64,000 nt of DNA from Acholoe squamosa. Lineage: Eukaryota > Annelida > Polychaeta > Phyllodocida > Polynoidae. The translations under genes were made by a program, and so were the position numbers. How positions within the stretch are numbered: the stretch's first letter is position 1; each line of letters begins with the position of its first letter. The stretch spans positions 53,416,080 through 53,480,079 of the forward strand of contig OX439037.1 in NCBI GenBank assembly GCA_949317995.1, read 5' to 3'. Positions 1 through 12,137 of this stretch are shown in pieces. Below the pieces are notes generated by a model. The model worked only from the letters and a program-made list of their open reading frames with translations, did not search any database and was not told where the DNA came from.

Positions 1-102
1 ATAAGGCTTCATTCAGCAAACACTAGGTCGACTGACGTAACCTTATGCTCGAATGCATATCCTGTAACTCTATTATTACAGCATTGGGTCAATACCTATA
101 CA

Positions 103-2417
103 CACTGAGAAAATTCTTCCTGACAAAGTGACATGTATACCCATGTCAACTTGATTTGACACAGAGAGCACAGGTCATTGGGACATGTGCACATATGTCA
201 CCATGACAACTGTAGCACACAGTAATCCTCATATGATTTGACATGCCTTAAAATGCCATGTCATCTGTGAGTTGACCAGGGTCACGGCCATGTCGAAGGC
301 ACTTGACATGTGATGGTTTGACATACATAATTGTTCTAGGATATTCCACTAGATGGAGCAAACAACCATTTTGGTACCAGGACTAATCACTACCAAGAAG
401 TACTACCAACACTTGAGACATTTGATGTATCTGTGTCATTTTGTTTTCATGAAGAATAGATCACTAAGGTCTGTAAATACTATCAATAAATGGTAGTGAA
501 TTCTATTTCGTTGTTAAATCTGCATTTGTTATTGAATATCAAAATAGACACCCACCATCCTGAATACTCCAACTGGAGTGGTTAGACACCTTATGTGTGG
601 GTCAGTGAAAATACCAAAGGACTGTATTCTAACCCACAATCTATAATCTCAGTATCTACAGTACAGGGAGACATATGGCATTGCCATGCACCTCCATGCC
701 CTTGTCTTATGGACTGCATAGAGGTCCTCAGTCAAGTAGGAGTTCTGTAGATAGGAAAAAGTGCCTTAGTGTTGCAGGCCTGTGGGACTATGATATCCCC
801 TGCCTTCTATTATAGGCCTCCCTTGATTGAACCATTGGTACATAGTTATTGACTGCTCTTGACCCTTACATAATTGTCTCACAGTATTACCTAGCACTCA
901 GGTGATTGGATCAGAAATATGTGACGTGTCTTTATTACGCATGTCAAATGGAGTTGACAAACCAAATATGAGAGGGTCAACCTCATTTGACATGCCTTCA
1001 TACATGTCATCTGGGAGACAAATTGTGACCTGTGCAGTATGTGTCAAAGCGATCAGTGTTCTTTCCTCTGTGCAATGTTGAGTGCAATATAGGCTATAGT
1101 TCCTGATTGAGGCTGCTATAGAGCTCATTTTGAGATATGTGGTTACATATGGCACGGGAGCATATCTGCTATTCTTCAAATAAATTATTAATATGTATTA
1201 GTCTAAGTTAGACAATCAAAAGTAAAAAGTTTTATTTCAGTATATTATCGATCATCGGCATGATTCCATTATACATTGTTTTGTCACTCATTAGGGAAAC
1301 GAAGATAGATTTATTACATTGAAACCCCCCACTTAACTACAGAAGAAGCGATCGATCTTAACCCGTCCGATAGATACTCAATCTCTCCATCGGAACTATA
1401 GGGTGAACTATTTTCTATCATGTAGATCGTTGTACATGCTGTATCAGCACAGAGGAAAGAACACTGATCGCTTTGACACATACTGCACAGGTCACAATTT
1501 GTCTCCCAGATGACATGTATGAAGGCATGTCAAATGAGGTTGACCCTCTCATATTTGGTTTGTCAACTCCATTTGACATGCGTAATAAAGACACGTCACA
1601 TATTTCTGATCCAATCACCTGAGTGCTAGGTAATACTGTGAGACAATTATGTAAGGGTCAAGAGCAGTCAATAACTATGTACCAATGGTTCAATCAAGGG
1701 AGGCCTATAATAGAAGGCAGGGGATATCATAGTCCCACAGGCCTGCAACACTAAGGCACTTTTTCCTATCTACAGAACTCCTACTTGACTGAGGACCTCT
1801 ATGCAGTCCATAAGACAAGGGCATGGAGGTGCATGGCAATGCCATATGTCTCCCTGTACTGTAGATACTGAGATTATAGATTGTGGGTTAGAATACAGTC
1901 CTTTGGTATTTTCACTGACCCACACATAAGGTGTCTAACCACTCCAGTTGGAGTATTCAGGATGGTGGGTGTCTATTTTGATATTCAATAACAAATGCAG
2001 ATTTAACAACGAAATAGAATTCACTACCATTTATTGATAGTATTTACAGACCTTAGTGATCTATTCTTCATGAAAACAAAATGACACAGATACATCAAAT
2101 GTCTCAAGTGTTGGTAGTACTTCTTGGTAGTGATTAGTCCTGGTACCAAAATGGTTGTTTGCTCCATCTAGTGGAATATCCTAGAACAATTATGTATGTC
2201 AAACCATCACATGTCAAGTGCCTTCGACATGGCCGTGACCCTGGTCAACTCACAGATGACATGGCATTTTAAGGCATGTCAAATCATATGAGGATTACTG
2301 TGTGCTACAGTTGTCATGGTGACATATGTGCACATGTCCCAATGACCTGTGCTCTCTGTGTCAAATCAAGTTGACATGGGTATACATGTCACTTTGTCAG
2401 GAAGAATTTTCTCAGTG
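103..2417. repeat. Giant inverted repeat (fold-back), 971-bp arms
   Basis: Positions 103-1073 are the reverse complement of 1447-2417. Paired positions always sum to 2520, at both the outer and inner ends, so there is no net insertion or deletion across 971 bp. I found no mismatch in the stretches I compared by eye. The 373-bp spacer (1074-1446) is not palindromic. The arms carry clusters of TTGACAT/ATGTCAA motifs near their outer (about 120-330) and inner (about 930-1030) ends, resembling subterminal repeats of a DNA transposon. No long reading frame is present. It may be a fold-back element, the long terminal inverted repeats of a gutted transposon, a recent inverted duplication, or an assembly artefact. 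Confidence 0.93.
1074..1446. other. Unique spacer of the giant inverted repeat
   Basis: AT-rich, non-palindromic 373-bp loop between the two arms. It contains no convincing coding frame. Because the loop is sizeable and unique, a simple read-turnaround chimera, which would normally leave almost no loop, is less likely but not excluded. Confidence 0.7.
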
Positions 2418-2889
2418 AGTGCGATACCACTGAGCTACTTATCAGAGCATGTTGACGCCCAAAGAACAAATGGAGTAAGGCATTATTGCACCATTAGGGA
2501 TAAATTATCATCGAATGCATCTAAATTCTGTAATTGGATGAGAGGATCAACGGTCTCCGTCTAATGATATACTGTAAGCCCCTGGTGTAAGCCTGAACAC
2601 GTCATTCTGGGCTGTTATGGAGAACCTAATCTTGCAGGGATATGTGCCCAACACTTTCATAACAGGGGATGTTTGACGTTTTACATTAACAAAACACTAG
2701 CTGATGTAACAAGGAGTAATACAGTCATTTGGCCAATCATTCTTCAACATGAGTGAGAGCGTACTCACATTCAGTCTTTTGCATAGGCCTATACCTATCA
2801 GGGTAATGCATTTCGATGATATTCAAACTACCATTGCCGGCAGTGAAATAATCTTGTTGATCTTCTGATCCTTTACAGTATCTTTTCTA

Positions 2890-2895
2890 TATGTA

Positions 2896-2967
<72 letters not shown>

Positions 2968-2974
2968 CATACAT
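2890..2974. repeat. (AT)n microsatellite
   Basis: Almost pure alternating AT for about 70 bp, with ATGT/ATAC interruptions at both ends. The Tyr-Ile polypeptides readable on both strands are artefacts of this repeat, not genes. Confidence 0.97.
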
Positions 2975-4108
2975 TTGTTTGCACACATGATATTTACATT
3001 GTGGATATGACATGCATCCGTCCAGATAATGCTCCTTGTATATTCGGTGGTAGTAGGTTGTCCCGAGGGCGCAGCCATTGCTGGAGCTTGTTGCCAGCGA
3101 GTTCTACTGATAAGGCCTTTCAGATGGGTACCAGTTGGCCCCCAAGAGGGCCGCAGTGAATAGTTGGTGTCATTTCATTGGCTGATAATCAAACCAGCTA
3201 AGTCCGTATACCATGTGCACACACTATAGTAATTTATACAAAGCTGCTCTATATGGAAATTTTCTTTGTTCCTGTACCTATACAGTGTGCATTACCCTTC
3301 ATATAGAGAGAACTAAACGACCGTGTACCTGATCCACCCCAAGGGGCCTGTCTCTATGTTAAAATACATATGTCCCTATGTTAAAATATATAAAAATGAT
3401 ACAAAATCATAGCAGATACGGACAATACATACGGACACATACAGACCTCCTTATGTCATATACGGAGGTCCGTATATATGTAACATACGCCACCGGGGGT
3501 GTGGCATACGGCCTTCCAATGCTATCTCTATGGGGCGTTGTTATTCATATGAAATAAATATTATTGATAAACTCCTCTTGGCTTTATTATTCATATACGA
3601 AATTATTTGCCTATAAGCAATTTGACGCAGAGTTTCACCATCTCCAAATATATCAGTGAGGTTCAAGTTTATATTCCTGCTGAGCGAGACCATTACATAA
3701 ACCTCAATGTTTAAAAATGTCGCCTACCAAATTAGCTAGAGTAAGATCCACCCTTAAGTCTTTTGGAAACTTATACAGATGCGTATATATGTATTGCTCT
3801 GATCTTCAAGCTTTGACATGACGATTGAGGTTCGTAATTATAAACAATCACTGGTTCTTCACAATATAAAACTTCACACAGCCACAGCACAATATTGAAC
3901 GGTTTCCACTTGATTGGTCCGCGCATTTTGACTTTTTCCATTTTTAAGTCTACCGCTTCATTAGCACCACATGCACAATTATATATGCATCAACCGTATT
4001 CAGCTCAAGCAACTTTCTATGTCGTTCGCTTGTTTCTTTACCTGTTTCTAGCTTTTTGAAGAATTACTATAGCATAGCTTAAACCTCAGCAACTATTAAT
4101 AATTTGAT

Positions 4109-4140
4109 CTGAAGAAGCCTATCGTATAGGCGAAACGTCG
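4109..4140 (+). repeat. Dispersed-repeat hairpin with hammerhead-like core
   Basis: CTGAAGA is followed by a perfect 6-bp stem (GCCTAT / ATAGGC, loop CGT) and then GAAACGTC. This resembles the conserved core of hammerhead ribozymes (CUGANGA - helix II - GAAA). It has an extra A before helix II and no obvious helix III, so catalysis is doubtful. Motifs of this kind are common in dispersed retroelement-derived repeats of animals. Confidence 0.45.
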
Positions 4141-7100
4141 TGATCATTTGATTCTTATAAAATAAAACTGCCACCTTCTAAACTGATTTCAATTGTTGTG
4201 CAGTTGTGTTGATCATCTTGAAATATAAATTGAGAATAATATTAATAATTTGATCGCCGTGTCGTGTACTAGGTAGTCCTCCCTACCCCTACACAGTATT
4301 TCAGGTTGAAAGCATATATATTCAGAATTCACACATTATCCCTATGCCTTATCGATTGACCCCCCCCCCCCCCTCCCCCACTGACAATAGCATCTTGTTC
4401 TTTGGTTGACACAGGGAGAGGAGAGTAAGTCTCTCTATATGTACTCTGGTTGATATGATGCATAGTAGGACCATATTTTCACAACCACCACTGTACCCCC
4501 GTTTACCCACAACAATATTGACCAATGCAAATTGTGCCTCTGTCTAGACTAGATAGAACCAAAATGGCTGCTGACGTATTTGGGTCTATCCCGGGAGTCT
4601 ATCTCTGCCAACCAAATGGGAGCAGTAGCCGGCATTGGCATGCTGAATGGGCCTTGATTGAGGGATTGGGTGCCCCTCATATTATGTCTCCAGTAGGAAC
4701 CTCCCCAAGGATTCTAATACAGCAGAAAAAGTGCACTAAGGGCGGATAATATCACCAGCCTCTTGTGTTTGGCAGAGTCACACTGGCCCCATCTCGTAGT
4801 CTCACGATTACGTCACTGGTACACAGGCATGCTGGGAGGTATTATTTTTCTCAGCTTGTTGCTGGTGAGTCAAGCTGGCAGATGGATACCAGCAAATGCT
4901 GGTTCCCCCATGCACCCAGTATTGGGGTCAAAGTAGGTCCAACACCAGCGGTGTATGAATACAGCGATTTTTGGTCAAAATGGTAACCTAGGGGAGAAGG
5001 CTTAGTTTGGCCACAAAACTAGGTCGTCGGAGAAGTTGTGGCAGAGTGCCACATGTTTGCACCTAAGAGGCAGTGTTAGAAGGTACAGAAATGGTATATT
5101 CGAAATTATATAGGCGTGTTCTCCCCCAGGGAAAGTTATCTGTTATCTTTTTTTTTTTTTTTGGGGGGGGGGCGGGGGGAAAGATCTTATAGCTACCTGT
5201 CCTCAAGTTGAAATGATTGATCCGGTTACTGAAGGGTGTAGCCTGCAATTCCAGGTCTATGATCAAAGAATTATGGGGCAGATGGCACAACCTTAATAAT
5301 ATAGGGCCACGATACATAGGGGAACTAGTACAGAAGAGAATTTGAAGGGTCTTCATTTTGACGAATTGGGTTGTAGGTTACATATATGTAAGGTGGTGGG
5401 TTTGGGTCCAGACGTTTGATTTCCTGCAGACACATCCATCAGTCTCCAGTGGTCACCATGATGATATTTCTCATTGAACAAGCAGCAAGGGTGGGGTTTT
5501 ATTTGGCGCAGACATGGACTGACAAAATATAGAGAGAGTGTATGGGTATAGGAAAGCGACACGAGTGTGATATATTTTATCGACATACCAACACAGATCA
5601 CTTCTTTACCTCATCTCGTCTCTGATGACAGGTCGTGTGACACCCCATTTCCTCTGTATGCCCACACCTTCTTACTGTCTATAAATAGTGCCGGCCCTTA
5701 TATATGGGCACGAGATTCAGATAAATGATGAAGCATAGGCCTATTATACAAATATTCTACTGAACACCCTGCAATAGGAGATCTAGCTTGATGTAAACTT
5801 AACATAACCATAATCAAATCCCTGACCTTGGTCAAACAGGAGGGCTTCTGTGGTATTATATTAAAGTCACAAGGAAAACTACGAACGAGCTGCTCTTGAA
5901 ATTTGAGCTGCTCTCTTATCTTGTTCACCTAATATTTACTTTGGCAGATTGCTACATCGATCTATATTGGTAGCATTCATAAAAAACGTATCTCTGTGGG
6001 TGTGTCGGTGTCACGCCTGGATATTTCTGGGGGAGTCGGTCCTGAAACAGACCAATTTCATGGCGTTGCCATGTGCAATTCATTGTACCATGTGAGGAAG
6101 GTATTGTTGGTGGATGATGACACCAAGTTGCTATGGCGTGTAATCACAGGGAGGCTGGAGGCGTCAAGCCCATGTCTAATGAGGTGTCTAACTACACGTT
6201 AACACAACACGTGGTGACTCCAGGTGCCGTGGGACCACAGCCAGTAGTGTTCACAGCGACCAGATCTCCCACAGGAGAGGCAGTTAATGATAGGCATGAA
6301 TATGAAGGCCATTTATCACAATACACCCACTGTAATAACTATATTTACTGATCAACCTGTCCCGTGACAGGCCCTAGAGGTTGGAATTCATGAAGATCTA
6401 TTGCAAACATCGCACCCGCAGTCACGTACATCGGGAGGTCTACCTACCGCAGCATGCTGCGATATATGAATTGGATGTAGATATACCTAGAAACGTAGAC
6501 TCCGATATATATGTTATACCATTGGGCCTCTTTGGCCGACTTTTGTGAGGAAATGTATGGCCAAAGGACTATTGGTATTAGGGGGCGTGGTAGGGCATAT
6601 ATAGAGCAGCTCTGCAGATCGGCTGCTAGTACGGCTCCACTTTGCTCATCTCACAGAATACAAAGTTGGCACACTAGTGAATCCTACCCCATAAGCCCCC
6701 CCCCCTCTCACACACAATCCCCAGGCCAATAGGAAGCACTTACATGCATTTGAAGAGTAATGCCTATAGATGTAGGTATTAGAAGGGTGCTATCATCACT
6801 ACCAAGATTGCACTGAAATAGCTACTTAAGGTGGCTGGCTGGGGTAGACTGAAAGTAATTAGATTTTCGCCATATTCTCACCAGAGGCTCAAAATAATAT
6901 GTACCTTCCATATATGCAAAAATAATGGGGGGGGGGGGTCCGGGCATATTTTTGAGATACAAAAGCTTTAATCTTATATAGGAGGAGAGAGACGTGGAGT
7001 ACTAGGGAGGTTTATCGACCACTGTGGGCAATCAAACACAGACGTGCAGCCTACCTACAGCAAGTTTTGGATGATAAAAAAATATAACGACATGGGTAGA

Positions 7101-9014
7101 ATATTGACAGGAAGATCATATATATACTTTATTTTAGTGATCAGCTCACCGGCCACTGTGGCGTATGTGTTATGGCTCTGCCTTCCACTCAGAGGGCCCA
7201 GGATTCAATTACCTGCCATGCCAGGCATACCAGTATTTTGGATATTTCGTTTATCCAGGATGTCAATGTAACAGAGAGACCTGGTGTCTGAACTAACATT
7301 CCCCGCCAGCCACCTTAGGCCCGTAGCGAGAGGGGGGGGGGCTCAGGGTGCTCGACCCCCCCCCCCCAGGAAGCAAATTATGCGGAGTTCCACCCTCCCA
7401 GATTTTGTTTTTGTTTTGTTCTTTTACTGTGACACATTTTTTTCCGAAAGGAGCAAAATTATTGCGATATGGGAGGGTGGAATTTGGACCTGAAAGGGCG
7501 GAACTCATCACAGGCATGAAAGGGGGGAACTAATCACGGGCATGAAAGGGGGGAACTTATCATGGGAAAGTCGAACTAACAGGGGATCGGACCTGTAATC
7601 ATCCATTTTGCGTTTTTTTCCAAAGTTTTTCTAGGGGAGCATGCCCCTGGACCTCCCAGCTTTGTCGCTGTGCTTTGCTTGCAATTTTTGCCACTTCGCC
7701 ACTCGAATATTTCTGTTGAGTTCCACCTAAATTATTAGAGCTCTCCCCCCCCGACAGTGAAGCCAAAACTACAGACGTAACATTGCACATGGTGCGATTC
7801 TAGGCTGTATCGAAACAACCTCCTGAGTCTGAGTCACTGCACCATTTCGGACCTTGAGCCACTCCTACACCTCGTATATAGGGTCTATACAGTACAAAAA
7901 ATATATATATATGTACACTACGGTATATTAGGAACTTGCGAATCGATTTTCAACTCCCTATGTCACCATTGTCGATGTTTTGAACCCCTGTGTCACCACG
8001 CAATGTCGATCTTTGAACCTTCTGCCGCCCGCCCTAAGTCATATACCGGGTAAATTTATACTGAGAGGGGGTCATCGAGGGCGGAAAGGTTGAAGAGGGG
8101 AGGGGCCACGGCCAGCCATATTGATTCTCCTGTCCTCCTCTGATGACAATAACATGCATGTTTCGTTTCATCGCCGGGTAGAGGCGTCTTTGTTTTCACC
8201 TCAGGCCGCTTGGAGACTCTGTTCCGGGCAAGGACTGGTTAAACTTAAAGATAAGCAACTCGTAGGCCTATATTTCAGAACGATTAACGATTACCAAATT
8301 GTCGTACGACCACCACTTTCAGATTCTCTTATATAGGGATTAGGCCTTCTAGACAATCACCAACTGCATGCATCTTATACAAATAATATCGTACAAGCTG
8401 ATTCTATAAATAGACGTATACAATAGTATACGATACCATTACTTATTCTATTGTTGCAGATAGTCGGTGACCTTAATCATGTGATCTGTGTGATTTTGTG
8501 TTGTGGATGAATTTACGCGATCTGTGTCTCTCAGGGTACTGTCTTCATAGGTACAACATGATCCCAGACCCTTCATTAAAAACGTAAGAATTACAGGTGA
8601 ATGTTTGGTTAGTCTTGCTCTTGCCCTGTAAAATTATCAAACAGCTTGCTAAATCCACTATGTAGCATCACAGGGTTTTTCCCTTTACTTTGCTACTGCA
8701 AATCAAGATGGGATAAAAGATTGGATCAAGAAATTGATGGGATCATGAATAGGATTAAGAATTGGCCAGTCTTGTTCTGATCAGCCCAGTTCATATCGAG
8801 CAGTATACATTCACCAAGATCACAAGTCCTTCCTTCTACTCACACCATAGTGTCGGTACTTAAATAGTTTTGTTGGCTAACAGAGTACAGGTGTTTGAAA
8901 ATTGATCAGAGTTTTTATTGGGATGGAGGGGGGGGGCGAGGATTTGAGGGATTTGTTGCCCTAAGCTCAAAGCTGGTGAACATCTTCAAATATCACCATG
9001 CTAGCAGGGCCCAA

Positions 9015-9182
9015 GGGGCCATCCAAAAATGACGTCATGCCTGAGGGGGTGGGGGGTTAGGCCCGGCATGATGGAATTATTTTCCATATACCTTCAGCAT
9101 TGCAAAATTGGCAAAAAAAACATGACGAGGGGGGGGGGTCAAAATGGTCAAATTTTGCATGACGTCATTTATGGATGGCCCC
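9015..9182. mobile_element. MITE with 26-bp TIRs (GGGGCCATCC...)
   Basis: The 168-bp element has near-perfect terminal inverted repeats. The left end reads GGGGCCATCC, then AAAAATGACGTCATGC. The right end is its complement with one or two differences. Each terminus contains the small palindrome TGACGTCA. There is no coding capacity. No clear target duplication is visible. Confidence 0.85.
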
Positions 9183-11719
9183 TCAGGTGCATATTGCCTG
9201 ATATCCCGTGACATTCACTGTCATAACATAACGAGCAGTAATGAGCACTCACTGTTTTCGATCCAATTCATTAAAATAGGTTTGGTTTGGTATCTCCCTC
9301 GACCATTTAGAGCAAATATTATTTCTGGTTGTTTGTCAATTTAAAACAAACTTTACCCTCCCCCCCCCCCCACTGGCCATTAAAGTGGTCAAAAAAGAGT
9401 ACGGGAAGAGGGTTACTACAGTCGATTTTTCCTAACACTTGCATCTACTGATCCCAATAACCACCATATATACAGGGCAAAGAGCCTATACCTGTGGTCT
9501 GAAGTAGGAACATTTACTAAATTATATATCCCTATGGTTAATCATCCAATTATCTTACAGCAAGGAAATTTAAGGTTCTACAACTATCAGACTGCTTCTC
9601 TGTAGTGAGCCATGCATGGGTATGGACTGCTGCTCCTTGCATAAATGGGTACCTCCTAACACAATAGAGAAATGGAGATTTCACTGTAAATATGACAGTA
9701 GGAAGCAGGGATAGGGACATGCCAGCACGCCCTGCACCTAGCTTCCCTGTCCAATTCAGTAAAGGGTCAAACCTGAAAAGTCTTCCGGGAGAGGACAACA
9801 AAGATAGGAAGAAACTCCCTTACACGACCACCCCATCATTCCTTTCGTGTACCATCCTCCCTGTTCCCGTTCTGATGGAGGTTTCCATGACAGTGGGTTG
9901 CTCATCACCCTGACCCTCAATACACAAGCAGCTCTGTCGTGTTAGCTCTCTGTCCACCTCTACCCTTTACATGGATTTTGTAGCACCATCCTCGTCATGC
10001 ATTGGCTAGGTGTGCTCAGTAACTAACATATGGTGTGGTAGTCTTACGCTTAGTCATTTACACTACACTCTCAGTACTGGTTTTGTAGCTACAGCAGCTA
10101 CCACTGTATTCCAGAAATAGAAGCACTCTACTGTAAAACCCTTGTCGCGGTCTGACAGTGTAGTACTACTATAGGGAACAGAGCCATTGCTAGTACCAAA
10201 CAAATTAGCTAGGTGGCTCATGTAGTCGGGGGCTAGATCAGCAGTTGGCCTCTTTGTACAGTTTACTTTGTTTGGCCCTTCCTAATAGTCTATATGAAGC
10301 TATATTCTAAATATCTATACCTTTGGATAGCAAATACTTTAAACGTTAAGCTTTATATAGACTTAGTACTTTAAGTACAAAAGAAATTAAATTTTAAAAG
10401 TTTTCTTAGAGAGCACATGTAATCCAGGCTGAGTAAAACCAAGCCATTGTCTCCCTATCAGGCTAATCCCCTCCATTCACACCTAAAACAATGGACAGGT
10501 ACTTGAGGTGATTAAAATAGAGGCAGGGGTAGCTTATCAGTCTTATGATTCCCATTGTTTTCTGTGGGTGGAGGGCAAGATAAGAGATTACCCACAACCC
10601 TCAGCCAGATCCAAGATGGTCGTCGGGGGCAGATACATAACTAAATTCAAGATGGCCACCTCCATACAGGAATGGCTCTGTTCCCTATATGATTTAATAT
10701 GTATGACACAACTGAATTGATTTGCCATGGGCGTGGACAGCAGGGGGGACAGGGGGGACATATCCCCCCCCCCCCACTTTTGGCCAACTCCTCAAAAGGT
10801 CAAAACTAAAAGTTCAAGCAAAGGGAGGTCAAAATTGGAGAAAACCCCCCTGGTCCTACCCACTCTGAAACTGCTTCCCACGCCCCTGTTTGCTTGTCAG
10901 CAGAAAAAGATATCGAAAACTAATATTATCGAAGAACACCCAGCCACTACCAGTATGCTATGATACATCATCTTTAGGAATCATAGGATAGGAACACAAT
11001 GATAATTTGTAGCACAATACACAGTCCCGTATATCTTGATTATAAAGAGCAATTACACAGTGAGCTGTGCCCAAATGTCAAAAGTAAATGTCAAAAGATG
11101 TATGCGCAGCTATAGGACAAATCTAGTGACATTTATGTAGGAGGAGGTTGTTTTATAGAGGGTTATCTTTGGACTATATCGGCGTGAGTGTGCCTCATAT
11201 GTCCAGCAGCCTTGAATCAAAATCTTGAATGTTTCTGCCTGCTATATATAGGGTGCAGTATTGTAATTACCACTGCAGAATCGTGGGCTCAAGACAGTTT
11301 ACAGTGATGGGATACAATGAACGGTAGATTGGCGATTACAAACACGAATCCGTAGGTCTACTTCTGTGAAATCATGTTCTTTCAACATTGACATATGTGA
11401 CCTATCCTTACACAGTGATACTGAAGTCGCATATTTAGAAGCCAAGTTATGGCCCTTTCAAGTGTCTTTTAGAATCCGTGCTTAATACTGAACTGAATTT
11501 AAGGCCTAACTGACTAAAAGACATAGCTTTAGTTATCATGGTTATATAGAATTACATAGGATTTATATAGATTTCATATATTATTGTATGTCAAATATGT
11601 TAATTATCTGAGTTCAATCATTTACTGCCAGGGGATCTGTAGAGCACAACCTGGTTCAAATATGCAAGTGTTATATACCACTCGAAAGCTCTTGATGGGC
11701 TGTAAATGAAAATGTCAAT
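9183..11719. other. Gene-poor stretch
   Basis: No gene is recognised. The stretch includes poly-C and poly-G tracts (about 9360, 10765). The overlapping short frames on opposite strands near 9550-9913 show no domain, signal or splice context that would favour either. Confidence 0.45.
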
Positions 11720-11727
11720 AATTCAAC

Positions 11728-12129
11728 CCCGGGGGGGGGGGGGTACTCAGTATATGATGGTATCTCCCAACTGCCAAACTACCGACCCTCTAAATCCAGG
11801 CGATATGACCGTTCCTAGATTCCTCAAGGAAGCCACCACCCCCTGATTTTAGGGCATTTGGAGTTACTACCCCTAGTTTTAGGGCATTTGGAAGGACTAC
11901 CTGTGATTTGCAGAAATTTGTGCAGCATGGACGCTGATATGTACAGTAATCTTTTTTTTTGGAGCAGAGCAGATATTTACCACCCCCTACATTAGAGGTA
12001 TACATACAGTTACTGCCCCCTATTTTTGAGGGTTGCACAGTTACCGCCCCCTAAATTTCCATCTGACCGCCTCCGCTTCTGGCGCCCGTTTGGCACTCGG
12101 TAGCATATTCTGACCTGAGTACCCCCGGG
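11728..12129 (-). mobile_element. CCCGGGG-terminal MITE, copy 1
   Basis: The 402-bp element starts CCCGGGGG and ends CCCCCGGG. It is flanked on both sides by the 8-bp direct repeat AATTCAAC (11720-11727 and 12130-12137), a clear target-site duplication. Inside, units resembling 'AAATGCCCTAAAATCAGGGGG' in reverse orientation recur at roughly 30-bp spacing. Copy 2 lies in the opposite orientation at 24764. An 8-bp duplication is the size made by hAT-type transposases, but no transposase is present. Confidence 0.88.
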
Positions 12130-12137
12130 AATTCAAC

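Larger units (their letters stand above)
2418..9014. other. Gene-poor stretch
   Basis: No convincing gene is seen here. Frames are short and unconserved in appearance. The stretch holds an (AT)n microsatellite, poly-C/poly-G runs (about 4361, 5152-5180, 6926), a hairpin repeat at 4109-4136, and a degenerate G-rich repeat near 7480-7570 in which a unit ending 'ATGAAAGGGGGGAACT' recurs. The blocks at 3050-3150 and 4790-4900 share phrases such as GCTTGTTGC and a GATGG-TACCAG string, so they may be two diverged copies of one dispersed repeat. Confidence 0.5.

Noticed and set aside
898-1618. Frames of 93 and 66 codons in the giant inverted repeat
   Set aside because: They are mirror images of the same repeat sequence and have no start context or domain.
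2887-3159. Tyr-Ile repeat proteins on both strands
   Set aside because: Translations of an (AT)n microsatellite; the same applies at 15627, 50224-50513 and 60908.
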